In this document: positions 42,263-50,924 of the stretch, piece by piece | Layout of the letters: each line of letters opens with the position of its first letter | Numbering within the stretch: position 1 is the first letter of the stretch | Assembly (NCBI GenBank): GCA_016212855.1 | Contig: JACRDP010000024.1 | Span: forward strand, 1-64,000 | Source of the DNA: Elusimicrobiota bacterium | GTDB lineage: Bacteria > Elusimicrobiota > Elusimicrobia > UBA1565 > UBA9628 | DNA length: 64,000 bases | Direction: 5' to 3' | Notes under the pieces: model-generated | Told to the model about the DNA's origin: nothing | Databases searched by the model: none | Seen by the model: only the letters and a program-made list of their open reading frames with translations | Position numbers and translations under genes: made by a program

Positions 42263-43828
42263 TAGACCTGCGTGCCTAGGCCTAAGGACCCACGATTCAA
42301 CGCGGGTCCGAAGGGCCGAGACCGCGAAGCCGAAGGCCGCGCCGAGGAGGGCGGCGTACGCGCCGTGGGCGACGGACAGCTCGAGCGGAACGTCTCCGCC
42401 GGCGATGGCCGCGATGGTCCCGGCCGGCGCCAGCAGCCCGGGAATCAGCCAGCCGCGCGGGTCGCCGAGAAACCGGGGCGCGTCGTGCTCTCCGCGCCGT
42501 CCGACGAGGATGAAGGTCAGGACCAGGCACGGGACGCCGATGAGGATCTCCCGCCAGCGCCACGGCCACCACCACAGCAGGTCGGCCGCCGCGGACAGGC
42601 GATCCGCCGATTCCCACAGGCCCGCCGCGTGCAGGGCCGATCGCGGCGCCAGCATCGCGCCCGCGACGACGACGATCACCAGCGCCGCGGCGAGATCGCG
42701 CACGCGCACCGGGGCGCGCCAGCGCCAGCGCAGGGCGGGGCCTTCCGAACCGAACAAGGCCGCCGCGCCGACGGCCGGCGCCGCCGAAAGCGTCCACAGC
42801 GTCCAGCTCCGGGAGAACGCCTCGCGGCACTCCGGAGTCGCCGCCGCGACGGCGAACAGCCCCGCGGCGGTCGCCGCCGCCCAGGACGCGGCGACCCCGG
42901 CCAAGGTCTCCGGCACGGGCGAGGCGATCGGCGCGCGCGACAGGGTCCAGGACCGGACAGACTGCGCGACGCTCAGCCCCGTGCGCGCGGCGAGCAGCGG
43001 CCCGAAAAGGCCGGCCGCGAAGAAAAGAAACAGCCGCGCGTACTTCGCCGCCCCTCCCACGGGCGCGGGCGGCGCGACGGCCGAGAGTACGGACGCTACG
43101 CCCGCGCCCCTCACGACCTTGAGCGCCGCGCGCATCGACTCGACGGTCTCCTCGAGCCCGGCCCCCGGCGCCGGCCTCAGGATCAGCAGGCGCAGCGCCC
43201 TTCCGTGCGCCGCGCGCAGCAGCTGGGGCCGGCGCGCGGAGACCTGCAAGCTCCGGATCCAGAAGCGCCGTCCGGCGACCATGGCGACGGAGGACGTGGA
43301 GGCCGCGACGGGAATGAGGCCCGCCGAGGACACGACCGCGACGCTCTCCGGATCGAAGCCCGCCGGCACCCGCGCGAGATCGACACCCGGAGGCAGCTCG
43401 ATGACCCGCACGCCCCCGGCCGCGATCGCGGTGGACACGTCGATGCCGCGGGCCGCGAGCGCGGACGAGAGGCGGGCCAGCGCTTTCGCGTCCTTGGCCC
43501 AAAGGGAATCGGGCCGGGGCCCCGCGCTCTCGGCGACCAGGCCCAGCGCGCGCCACTTATCGACCTCGCCGCGCGAGAAATGCATCGCGTCTCCCCGGCC
43601 GGCGAGCTCGGCGGCGCTCTCCTCGCGCAGCACGGCCGCGGCGACGCCCATCGCTTTCAGGCGCTCCCACAGCTCGGGCGTCGATTCCGCCGATCGGCCG
43701 CTCAGCGCGGTGAAATCGTCGACCTCGACCGCCGGCAAAACCGCCCGGTCGGGCCGCGCCCGAACGGACCATAACGCCGCCGCCGAAACCGCGGCGAGCG
43801 CGAGCAGCAGCGCGCGGCGCGCGCTCAC
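42254..43828 (-). CDS. DUF5693-like membrane protein
   Basis: 524 aa. An N-terminal membrane segment (about 6-22) precedes an extracytoplasmic domain of about 240 residues with LWERLKAMGVAAAVLREESA and KWRALGLVAES. This arrangement resembles the DUF5693 family, where such a domain precedes several helices. About eight membrane helices follow from residue 260 to 510. Function unknown. It overlaps glgA by 4 nt and is the last gene of the trpS-scpAB-glgA operon. Confidence 0.72.
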   Translation of the reverse strand: MSARRALLLALAAVSAAALWSVRARPDRAVLPAVEVDDFTALSGRSAESTPELWERLKAMGVAAAVLREESAAELAGRGDAMHFSRGEVDKWRALGLVAESAGPRPDSLWAKDAKALARLSSALAARGIDVSTAIAAGGVRVIELPPGVDLARVPAGFDPESVAVVSSAGLIPVAASTSSVAMVAGRRFWIRSLQVSARRPQLLRAAHGRALRLLILRPAPGAGLEETVESMRAALKVVRGAGVASVLSAVAPPAPVGGAAKYARLFLFFAAGLFGPLLAARTGLSVAQSVRSWTLSRAPIASPVPETLAGVAASWAAATAAGLFAVAAATPECREAFSRSWTLWTLSAAPAVGAAALFGSEGPALRWRWRAPVRVRDLAAALVIVVVAGAMLAPRSALHAAGLWESADRLSAAADLLWWWPWRWREILIGVPCLVLTFILVGRRGEHDAPRFLGDPRGWLIPGLLAPAGTIAAIAGGDVPLELSVAHGAYAALLGAAFGFAVSALRTRVESWVLRPRHAGLLT

Positions 43829-45267
43829 CGGCCTGCGGCCTCGCGAAACAGCGCGAGATAGCTCTCGACGGAGCGGTCCCAGGAGAAGTCGCCCGACATT
43901 CCGGCGTTTCGGCGCCCGTCCCAGCCCGCGCTCTGAGTCGCGGCCAGCGCGCGGTCGAGCGCCTTCGCCAGATCGGCGCCGTCGCCCGGCTCACACAAGA
44001 AGCCGTTGGCCGGACGCCCCTCCGAAGCCGTCTCGAACACCGTGTCGGCGAGCCCGCCGGTGCGCGACGCGACGGGCACCGAGCCGTAGCGCATGGCGAT
44101 CATCTGTCCCAGACCGCAGGGCTCAAACCGGGACGGCATCATAAATATATCGGACGCGGCGTACACGCGATGCGCGAAGGACTCATCGAAGGAACGATGG
44201 AAGTGCACGGCCCCGGCGCGCCGCCGTTCGAGCGCGGCGAACATCTCGGTTAATGAGGGATCGCCGGTTCCCAGCATCACGAGCTGGCAGCGGTCAAGGC
44301 GCGGCTCGAGCGCGGCCAAAGCGATGTCGAGCCCCTTCTGGTAGTCCAGGCGCGAGACGACGCCGATCAAGCTGCGGTCCCCCCGGACCTCGAGCCCGCA
44401 CTCGCGCTGCAACGCCTCCTTGCACGCGCGCTTGCCGACGGCCGCCTCGGCCGGGCCGTAGCGCTTGGCCAAGGACGAGTCGCGCGCCGGATCCCAGACG
44501 TCCAGATCGATGCCGTTGAGGATGCCGCGAAGATCCTTGGAACGTCGGCTCAGGAGCCCCTCCAGACCGAAGCCGCGATCCGGCGAGGTCTGAATCTCAC
44601 GCGCGTAGTTCGGGCTCACCGTCGCTAATTTGTCGGCGTACACCAGGCCCGCCTTGAGGTAGCTCACCTGCCCGTAATACTCGAGCCCCTCGGACGACCA
44701 GTCCTCGGGACCGAAGCCGCCGATCTCGAGCGCCGCGCGCGGGAAGTTGCCCTGGTAGGCCATGTTGTGGATCGTGAACACGCAGCCTGTGCCCGCGAAA
44801 TGCGGATCGTTCTTGTAGTGGCGCTTGAGATGCGCGGGAATGAGTCCTGTCTGCCAGTCGTGAGCGTGGATCACGTCGGGCTTGAAGCCCATCGCCTTCG
44901 CGCCCTCGAGCACCGCCCGCGAGAACAGCGCGAAGCGGCGCTCGTTGTCCTCATGATCCTTCCCCGCGCTGCCGTACAGGCCCTCGCGATCGAAATACAA
45001 GGGATAGTCCACGAAGTACACCGACACGCCCCGGCGGTGCAGGAAGGTCAGGCCCACGTCCACGGAAGAGCCCGCGAGGGGCACTTTTATCGTGTGCGTG
45101 ATGCCGCCGTCGAGCGACGCGGCCCGGATCGCGCGGTACTTGGGCAGGAACAGGCACACGTCGTGGCCGAGGGCGCCGAGCCTCACCGTCAGGGCGCCGA
45201 CCACGTCGGCGAGGCCCCCGGTCTTGCAAAAGGGAACCGCTTCGCTCGCCGCGACGAGTATCTTCAC
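43825..45267 (-). CDS. glgA: glycogen synthase
   Basis: 480 aa. It starts MKILVAASEAVPFCKTGGLADVVGAL, with the KTGGL ADP-glucose-binding loop of GlgA. Further motifs: HAHDWQTGLIPAHLK, FTIHNMAYQGNF, VSRLDYQKGLD and PSRFEPCGLGQMIAMRYGS. It is a GT5 enzyme extending alpha-1,4-glucan from ADP-glucose, of usual length. It overlaps scpB by 4 nt; the metabolic gene in a chromosome-segregation operon is probably just co-transcription. Confidence 0.95.
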   Translation of the reverse strand: MKILVAASEAVPFCKTGGLADVVGALTVRLGALGHDVCLFLPKYRAIRAASLDGGITHTIKVPLAGSSVDVGLTFLHRRGVSVYFVDYPLYFDREGLYGSAGKDHEDNERRFALFSRAVLEGAKAMGFKPDVIHAHDWQTGLIPAHLKRHYKNDPHFAGTGCVFTIHNMAYQGNFPRAALEIGGFGPEDWSSEGLEYYGQVSYLKAGLVYADKLATVSPNYAREIQTSPDRGFGLEGLLSRRSKDLRGILNGIDLDVWDPARDSSLAKRYGPAEAAVGKRACKEALQRECGLEVRGDRSLIGVVSRLDYQKGLDIALAALEPRLDRCQLVMLGTGDPSLTEMFAALERRRAGAVHFHRSFDESFAHRVYAASDIFMMPSRFEPCGLGQMIAMRYGSVPVASRTGGLADTVFETASEGRPANGFLCEPGDGADLAKALDRALAATQSAGWDGRRNAGMSGDFSWDRSVESYLALFREAAGR

Positions 45268-46055
45268 TTAGGCCAGAAGCCCTCGCCTTCCGGCTTGGGT
45301 TCTTCGGCCGCGGGAGCCTCCGCGGGCGGCAAAACTTCGGCCAACGCTTCGGCCGCGACGGTTTCGGCGGGAACGGCTTCGGCCGCCGCGGCGGCCGGGG
45401 CGGCATCGGCGGGCGAGAACCGGTCGATGGGCGGAAGATCCTCGAGGCTGCGCAGGCCGAAGTGGCGCAGGAACTCCATCGTCGTGCCGTACATCAGCGG
45501 CCGGCCGACGGTCTCGCGGCGGCCGACGACCTTCACCAGGCGCTTCTCGAGCAAGGTCTCGAGCGCGGCGATCACCTCGACGCCCCGGATCTCTTCGATC
45601 TCGGCGCGCGTCAGCGGCTGCTTGTACGAGATGATCGAGAGCGTCTCCTGCGCGGCGGTGGACAGCCTCATCGTCGCCCGCTCGGAGAACAGCTTGCGCA
45701 TGTACGGCGCCAGCTCCGGGCGCGTGGCCATCTGCCAGCCCTCGGCGACGGCGATCAGGCGGTAGCCCAGGTTGCGGTCCTCGAGATCGCGGCGCAGGTC
45801 CTCGACCGCGGCCACGATCCGGTCCTGGTCGCGCACGTTGACGAGCTTGCACAGCTCGCCGGCCGACAGGGGGCGGTCGGTGATGAACAGCAGGCCCTCG
45901 AGCGCGCGGCGCAGCAGCGCGGGATCATTGGCGGGCGACGGCGCGGGGACGTGGCCCGGTGTCTCCGGGGCGGCGGTCTCTTCAATAGGAGTTTCGGCGA
46001 CGGCCGCCAAGGACTCGGCTGAAATCTCTGCGTTTTCGGCTTCAGGGCTGGACAT
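45264..46055 (-). CDS. scpB: segregation and condensation protein B
   Basis: 263 aa. Winged-helix repeats contain LRRALEGLLFITDRPLSAGE, YRLIAVAEGWQMATRPELAP and AAQETLSIISYKQPLTRAEI, then EIRGVEVIAALETLLEKRLV and GRRETVGRPLMYGTT, all typical of ScpB. Ala/Pro-rich extensions lie at both ends. ScpB joins ScpA and SMC in the bacterial condensin. It overlaps scpA by 14 nt. Confidence 0.95.
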   Translation of the reverse strand: MSSPEAENAEISAESLAAVAETPIEETAAPETPGHVPAPSPANDPALLRRALEGLLFITDRPLSAGELCKLVNVRDQDRIVAAVEDLRRDLEDRNLGYRLIAVAEGWQMATRPELAPYMRKLFSERATMRLSTAAQETLSIISYKQPLTRAEIEEIRGVEVIAALETLLEKRLVKVVGRRETVGRPLMYGTTMEFLRHFGLRSLEDLPPIDRFSPADAAPAAAAAEAVPAETVAAEALAEVLPPAEAPAAEEPKPEGEGFWPK

Positions 46056-46818
46056 CGGTGTCTCCTGGAATCACGGGAGTATCGACAGCGGGCGTCTCGG
46101 CCTCGACGGCTTTCTCGTCCTTCTTGAAAATGCTGATCTTTCCGAAATTGCCTTCCTGGCGGATGAAGATCTTCTGCAGCTTGGTGAGTTCGAGCATGGC
46201 GAGGAAACAGGCGATGATGCCGCGACGGCGGCGCTCGTCGGCGAACAGCTCCTCCCAGGGGATCATCGGACGCGAGGACAGGAGGAAGAGAATCTTCTCC
46301 ATCTTCTCTTCGATCGGGAACTCCTCGCCCTCGACCGTCTGCGAGTCGTCCTCCGCGTTGTCCAAGATGACCTTGAGATGCGCCATGAGGTCGAAGAGGG
46401 ACACGTTCGGCGACTTCTCGGCCTCTTCGAAGTGCGGCGCGCCGCGGTAAAAGACGCCGTCCATCTCGGCCGCGCGGTCGGCGAGGAACTTGGAGGCGCC
46501 CTTGAACTTCTGGTACTCGAGGAGTTTCTGCGCGAGCTCGGCAGCCGGATCGGGACCCTCATCACCATCGAGTGATTGTTCCGAAGGAAGAAGTGAACGG
46601 GACTTTACGGCCATCAAGGTCGCGGCCATCACCAGGAAGTCGCCCGCGACGTCGAGGTCCATCTCCTTCATCAGCTCGAGGTAGGCGAGATACTCCTTCG
46701 TGATCAGCGCGATCGGGATGTTGTGGATGTCGAGGTCGTTCTTCTTGACCAGGAACAGGAGCAGGTCGAGGGGGCCCTCGAACAGCTCGAGCGCGACTTC
46801 GTAAGCCTTCTCGGTCAT
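46042..46818 (-). CDS. scpA: segregation and condensation protein A
   Basis: 258 aa. The kleisin N-terminus EVALELFEGPLDLLLFLVKK with NDLDIHNIPIALITKEYLAY and DLDVAGDFLVMAATLMAVKS is characteristic of ScpA. The C-terminal winged helix contains RRRGIIACFLAMLELTKLQK. It bridges SMC heads with ScpB. It overlaps trpS by 4 nt. Confidence 0.96.
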   Translation of the reverse strand: MTEKAYEVALELFEGPLDLLLFLVKKNDLDIHNIPIALITKEYLAYLELMKEMDLDVAGDFLVMAATLMAVKSRSLLPSEQSLDGDEGPDPAAELAQKLLEYQKFKGASKFLADRAAEMDGVFYRGAPHFEEAEKSPNVSLFDLMAHLKVILDNAEDDSQTVEGEEFPIEEKMEKILFLLSSRPMIPWEELFADERRRRGIIACFLAMLELTKLQKIFIRQEGNFGKISIFKKDEKAVEAETPAVDTPVIPGDTDVQP

Positions 46819-47897
46819 CGGAGCCTCATCGCGCGGCGGACTTCGTCCATCGTCTTGCGCGCGACGGCGCGCGCCCGTTCGCCGCCTTCGGCGAGCACTT
46901 GATCGACTTGCGCGGGCGTGAACGACTCGCGGCGCTTGCGGAACTCATCAAAAGGCTTCGACATCTCGGACAGCAGGTCTTTCTTGCAGTCGCCGCAGCC
47001 GAGCTTGCCCGCGCGGCACTCGTCGCCGCGCTTGGCGTAGAACGCGTCGTCGGCGTAGAGCTTGTGCAGGGCGTACACCGAGCAGCCCGGAGGATTCTCG
47101 GCGCACGGCAGCGGGTGGCCCGGGTCGGTCGCGGATTTGCGGTTCGGATCGGTGTAGGCCGACTTAATCTTTTTCTCGAGGGACTTTTCAGTCTCGTAGA
47201 TGTCGATCGCGTTGTTGTACGACTTCGACATCTTGCGCGAATCGAGGCCGGGGACCTTCGGCGCCGGCGTCAGCAGCGCCTGCGGCTCGGCGAACGTCTC
47301 GCCGAACACATGGTTGAACTTGCGCGCGATGTCGCGCGAGAGCTCGACGTGAGGTAGCTGGTCCTGGCCCACCGGCACCTTGGTTCCGCCGTAGAGCAGG
47401 ATGTCCGCGGCCTGCAGGACGGGGTAGCCGAGGAAGCCGAAGGTACGCAGCTCCTGCGTCGCGGCGTCGGTGCCCTTGGCGGCGACGACGGTCGCGACCT
47501 TGGACGCTCCTTCGGCCGCCATCTCGCGCTTGGTCTTGGAGAGCTCCTGCAGCTGCTCTTTCCACGTCGGATTGTTCTCGAGCCAGGATAGAGGCGTGAC
47601 CATGCCGAGCATCAAGGCGAGTTCCGCGTGCTCCGGCACGTCCGACTGCTTGAAGATCACCGACTTCGCCGGGTCGAGGCCGGCGGCGAGCCAGTCGAGG
47701 ACCATCTCGCGCGAGTTTTCCCGGAGCTTGGAGGTATCGTCGTAGCCGGTCGTCAGCATGTGCCAATCGACGACGGCGAAGAAGCAGGGATATTGGGCTT
47801 GGAGGGAGACCCAATTCTTGAGCGCCCCCCAATAGTTTCCCAAATGGAGGCGACCGGTCGGACGCATGCCGGAAAACACCACTTCCGCGCGCTTCAT
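46815..47897 (-). CDS. trpS: tryptophanyl-tRNA synthetase
   Basis: 360 aa. It begins with SGMRPTGRLHLGNYWGALKN (class I HIGH-type site HLGN) and carries the SRKMSKSYNN KMSKS loop and PVGQDQLPHVELSRDIA. Length is normal with a small insertion that includes two Cys pairs (CAENPPGC, CGDC) of the type seen in some TrpS with an iron-sulphur or zinc site. It charges tRNA-Trp. It is the first gene of the scpAB-glgA operon; TAGAAT lies 9 nt before ATG 47897. Confidence 0.95.
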   Translation of the reverse strand: MKRAEVVFSGMRPTGRLHLGNYWGALKNWVSLQAQYPCFFAVVDWHMLTTGYDDTSKLRENSREMVLDWLAAGLDPAKSVIFKQSDVPEHAELALMLGMVTPLSWLENNPTWKEQLQELSKTKREMAAEGASKVATVVAAKGTDAATQELRTFGFLGYPVLQAADILLYGGTKVPVGQDQLPHVELSRDIARKFNHVFGETFAEPQALLTPAPKVPGLDSRKMSKSYNNAIDIYETEKSLEKKIKSAYTDPNRKSATDPGHPLPCAENPPGCSVYALHKLYADDAFYAKRGDECRAGKLGCGDCKKDLLSEMSKPFDEFRKRRESFTPAQVDQVLAEGGERARAVARKTMDEVRRAMRLR

Positions 47898-47906
47898 TCC
47901 GTCGGA

Positions 47907-47912
47907 ATTCTA
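47907..47912 (-). promoter_or_regulatory. -10 box of trpS operon
   Basis: TAGAAT on the minus strand 9 nt before the trpS ATG (47897). A -35 candidate 17 nt further (TGGAAT) is weak. Confidence 0.4.
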
Positions 47913-47943
47913 GCGTTTCCCGACGGGCAATTCCAGTTTTTTA

Positions 47944-48636
47944 TTAAGGAACGGCGGCGGTCAGATTTTCGCCCCGGTAGGCGGGCCAAACCGCGAGGAT
48001 CCCGTCCTCGTCGCGCCAGCGCACCCACCCGGCGGCCCGCTCGTCTTCGCCGATCTGGATGAACCCGTCGCGGCGATCCAGAACCCTGTACGCCGACCGC
48101 TGACGCGGCCACTCGGACGGCACCGCTTGGAGAAAAGTCTTCGACGCATCGGCGGCGGGGGAGTCGTACAAAGCCACCTTGTCGCGGCGGAAGAAGATGT
48201 CCACCGCGCCAAAGTCGGCAAGCTTCTCATCGGAGAACAACCAGAGCCGGTGGTCGTACACGCCCCCGCCGGGGCGATACCACACTTCGCGCCCGGTGCT
48301 CCAGTCGGAGACGAAGCGGATGGCCCCCTCCCACGTCTCAGTGACGATAAACATATTTCCGTCGAAGCCTTTACGCTCACGGCACGTCGGCATGAAGGAC
48401 ACCGGGCCGGCCTGGACCGTGGACAGTTCCCCCTCGGCCGTGCCGGCGCGGTCGTGATAGATGTGAAGGTTCTGTGAGTCCTCATCGGGCTGGCCGGTGA
48501 ACTCGATGACGCCGATCGCGCGGCTCAGGATCTTCGCGGGGATCTTGCCCCCGGCGATCACGAAGGACGGGGCGCCGCAGTCGGGATTGGCCCGCGTCGC
48601 GGCGAACGTCAGGAGGCCTGCCAGTAAAAATCTCAT
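47944..48636 (-). CDS. exported protein with SH3-like C-terminus
   Basis: 230 aa from ATG 48636, with a signal peptide (1-16, ending TRA). A longer reading upstream has no supporting features and covers the divergent repeat region. The body is beta-rich with four Cys, and the C-terminal 60 residues (YRVLDRRDGFIQIGEDERAA, GWVRWRDEDG) resemble a bacterial SH3-like fold that might bind peptidoglycan or peptides. Family unrecognised. It is divergent from the second XRE gene. Confidence 0.7.
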   Translation of the reverse strand: MRFLLAGLLTFAATRANPDCGAPSFVIAGGKIPAKILSRAIGVIEFTGQPDEDSQNLHIYHDRAGTAEGELSTVQAGPVSFMPTCRERKGFDGNMFIVTETWEGAIRFVSDWSTGREVWYRPGGGVYDHRLWLFSDEKLADFGAVDIFFRRDKVALYDSPAADASKTFLQAVPSEWPRQRSAYRVLDRRDGFIQIGEDERAAGWVRWRDEDGILAVWPAYRGENLTAAVP

Positions 48637-48688
48637 GGTGAAATTACTTTCGCAAAGCCGAAAACTTACACGACCCGGCGCCGGACCC

Positions 48689-48773
48689 TGTCCCTTTTTG
48701 GTTCTTTGCTTTAAAGCAAACGTCCGACCAACATCCGTAACTAGGCTTAAAAGCAAAGAACCAAAAAGGGACA
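48689..48773. repeat. 85-bp element with 29-bp inverted arms
   Basis: The left arm 48689-48717 and right arm 48745-48773 are complementary at 28 of 29 positions (core TGTCCCTTTTTGGTTCTTTG) around a 27-bp centre. It lies between an exported-protein gene and an XRE gene, and its right arm ends at a candidate ATG (48773) of the XRE gene. It could be a MITE/REP-like element, a strong hairpin or an operator. No transposase is nearby. Confidence 0.85.
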
Positions 48774-48820
48774 TGGTTTCCCCTTCGATTCCGATGGAAC
48801 AATTTGAGAGTGCCGATCGT

Positions 48821-49144
48821 ATGATGAGGATGCAGATAAGAATAGACATCGATTGCACCGCCGACAAGATTCCGGGGCGGCTCCGGGAGTTGCGCCGGGA
48901 GCGGCGCCTATCGCAGCTCCAACTCGCCGACTCATCCGGCGTGAACGTCTCCGTGGTACATCGCGCGGAACGGGGACTGGATTGCAGGCTGTCGACGTGG
49001 AACAAGCTCTTCTCCGGACTCGGCTATCGTCTCGTCATGGGCGCGGTGGACGATGATGAATACGCGGATTTCCTCGGCGATGAAGCCGACCGCAGGCGCG
49101 AACGGCGCGAAGCGGGTTTGTGCGCCGGGAAGCGGCGCTGGTAG
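48821..49144 (+). CDS. XRE-family regulator, paralogue of 7265 gene
   Basis: 107 aa if started at ATG 48821; ATG 48773, 48794, 48824 and 48830 are also possible because no clear Shine-Dalgarno is present. The helix-turn-helix RLRELRRERRLSQLQLADSS, then GVNVSVVHRAERG and RLSTWNKLFSGLGYRL, aligns closely with the regulator at 7265-7654 (shared RAExGxDxRLST...LGxRL). The C-terminus is a charged helix (GDEADRRRERREAG). No neighbouring toxin is evident, so its target is unknown. The adjacent inverted repeat may be its operator. Confidence 0.78.
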   Translation: MMRMQIRIDIDCTADKIPGRLRELRRERRLSQLQLADSSGVNVSVVHRAERGLDCRLSTWNKLFSGLGYRLVMGAVDDDEYADFLGDEADRRRERREAGLCAGKRRW

Positions 49145-49147
49145 GCG

Positions 49148-50257
49148 CTAAGAGCGCTTCTTGAGCCAGGCCGCGGCGGCCGGCCGCGTCTTGAGCTTGC
49201 CGGCGCGCTGAAGCCGCGCGGCCGCGTCGAGAACCTTGTGGAACTCCGGGCCGGGCGCGTGCCCGGCGGCGATCAGGTCGGAGCCGGTGAGAAAGCAGGG
49301 CTTGAGGGCGGCGGCCGGGAGCTTCGGCAGAAAGCGGCGGACGGCCGCGGCGACCGCGGGCTCGGGCGCGGAGCGGGGCGCCTTGTCGGAGAAGGCGAGC
49401 GCCAGAATCTCGTGCAGGCGCGTGCGGCGGCGGTGCTCGTGCGGGAAGGCGTCGACGAAGGCCTTGCCTTTCGAAGCGCCCAGCGCCGACGCGAGCGCGG
49501 CCAGACGCGGCTCGACGCCGGCCGGCATGGCCTTCGACCAGCGCACGTCGCCGAGCAGGGAGAGGTAGCCCCACTTCTTCAGAAGCTCGAACGCCGGGCC
49601 CGGATCCTTCTCGCCGAGCAGGCAGTCGAGCTCGTGAAGAAGCCGGTGCGGCGACAAGGTCCGCGCGTGCGGAAGAGCCGCCTTCGCGCTCGCGACGAGG
49701 CCCGGGGCGGCGGCGTACTTCAAGCGGGCCATGAAACGCGCGGCGCGGAACACGCGCGTGGGGTCGTCGCGGAAGCTCGCGGGGTGCAGAACGCGCACGA
49801 TCTTGTCCTTCAAGTCGCGCAGGCCGCCGTACGGATCGGTCACCGCGTTCGTGCCGTCGTCGAGGCGCACCGCGATGGCGTTGATCGTGAAATCCCGGCG
49901 CAGAAGGTCTCGTTCGATGGGGACGCCGGTCGCGTCGACGACGGGCAGGACGGCGGGCGTCGGGTAGGACTCGGCTCGAGTGGTCGCGACGTCGATCCGG
50001 AATTTTCCCTTCGAGACGATGCGTCGCGTCCCGAAGCGGCCGAACACCTCGACGGTCCCCCCAAGCACGCGGGCCGCCGCGTCCGCGACGGGATCGGGGG
50101 AGCCGGCGACGGTCAGATCGAGATCGAAGTTCGGCCGCTTGAGCAGCCAGTCGCGCACCGGCCCGCCGACCGCGTACAGCGCCGCGCCGCGCACGCGCGC
50201 TTCCTCGGCCAGCGGCCGCAAAATCTTCGCGGCGGCGGCGGGAGGCGCGACGCGCAT
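49148..50257 (-). CDS. CCA-adding enzyme/poly(A) polymerase family nucleotidyltransferase
   Basis: 369 aa from ATG 50257, which shares its base with the upstream stop. Motifs: ALYAVGGPVRDWLLKRPNFD with catalytic DLDL, then RRDFTINAIAVRLDDG and DPYGGLRDLKDKIVRVLHP, then FRDDPTRVFRAARFMARL. These identify a class II nucleotidyltransferase of the PcnB/Cca type. C-terminal helices follow; no HD domain is visible. It either adds CCA to tRNA 3' ends or poly(A) tails, and the sequence alone does not decide. If tRNA genes in this genome lack CCA it would be essential. Confidence 0.88.
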   Translation of the reverse strand: MRVAPPAAAAKILRPLAEEARVRGAALYAVGGPVRDWLLKRPNFDLDLTVAGSPDPVADAAARVLGGTVEVFGRFGTRRIVSKGKFRIDVATTRAESYPTPAVLPVVDATGVPIERDLLRRDFTINAIAVRLDDGTNAVTDPYGGLRDLKDKIVRVLHPASFRDDPTRVFRAARFMARLKYAAAPGLVASAKAALPHARTLSPHRLLHELDCLLGEKDPGPAFELLKKWGYLSLLGDVRWSKAMPAGVEPRLAALASALGASKGKAFVDAFPHEHRRRTRLHEILALAFSDKAPRSAPEPAVAAAVRRFLPKLPAAALKPCFLTGSDLIAAGHAPGPEFHKVLDAAARLQRAGKLKTRPAAAAWLKKRS

Positions 50258-50910
50258 CAACTCGCCGCCATCGCGGCCGGCGGCAGAACCGCGGACGGGT
50301 CCTTCTCGAGCTTCGCGAGGTAGTCGGACCACGCCGTGAGCCGGTCGTTGGCGGCGACGAGAATCTTGAGGCCCTCGATGACGGAGGCGCGCGTGGGCGT
50401 CTTGCCCTTGTAAGGCAGCCGCGCGGGCGCGCCGTTCTCGCGCGCCCACGCCGGGCTCGCGCGATAGACGGACAGCTTGAGATCTTTGGCGAAGAACTCC
50501 ATGACGTCGCGCTCGTCGCGGCGCCAGTCCTCGAACTCGAGCAAGGACGCCAGGCCGTCGGGGCCGAAGAACACCTCGGGCTCGTGGCCGACCGGGAGAT
50601 GGTCGCCGAGCGCCTCGCGCATCGCGGCGAAGTCGGCCTTCATCTTGTCGCGCCACTTGGTCTCCTCCGCCTTGTAGCTGGGCGGGAAGACGAAGGCGAG
50701 AATCTCGTCTTCGGGTTCGTAATAGATCCATGCGGCCTCGGGGAGAAACGCGGCGCCGCAGGACGGGCAGAGAAGCATGTTGCATTCGCTGGCCTTGGCT
50801 TGATCGCGAAGCGCCTGATCCTTGCCGCCGTGCACGAAGCTCCAGATCGGCGCGTCGAAGCCGTCGGTGCAGGAAGGGCAGTTCGCCTCGATCGTTCCTT
50901 GGAAGGACAT
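50257..50910 (-). CDS. CpXC-type zinc-ribbon protein
   Basis: 217 aa. Two CPSC motifs (ANCPSCTDGFDAPIW and LLCPSCGAAFLPE) about 35 residues apart form a CpXC zinc-binding domain at the N-terminus. This is followed by a strand-rich IYYEPEDEILAFVFPPSYK typical of that family, then a helical region. Function unknown; cytoplasmic. TATAAT lies 5 nt before ATG 50910. It shares one base with the nucleotidyltransferase gene, suggesting co-expression. Confidence 0.82.
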   Translation of the reverse strand: MSFQGTIEANCPSCTDGFDAPIWSFVHGGKDQALRDQAKASECNMLLCPSCGAAFLPEAAWIYYEPEDEILAFVFPPSYKAEETKWRDKMKADFAAMREALGDHLPVGHEPEVFFGPDGLASLLEFEDWRRDERDVMEFFAKDLKLSVYRASPAWARENGAPARLPYKGKTPTRASVIEGLKILVAANDRLTAWSDYLAKLEKDPSAVLPPAAMAAS

Positions 50911-50924
50911 GAATGATTATACCG

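Noticed and set aside
42272..44144. Long plus-strand open frames (500 and 579 codons)
   Set aside because: They are antisense shadows of the DUF5693-like and glgA genes, with Arg/Pro/Ala-rich nonsense composition.
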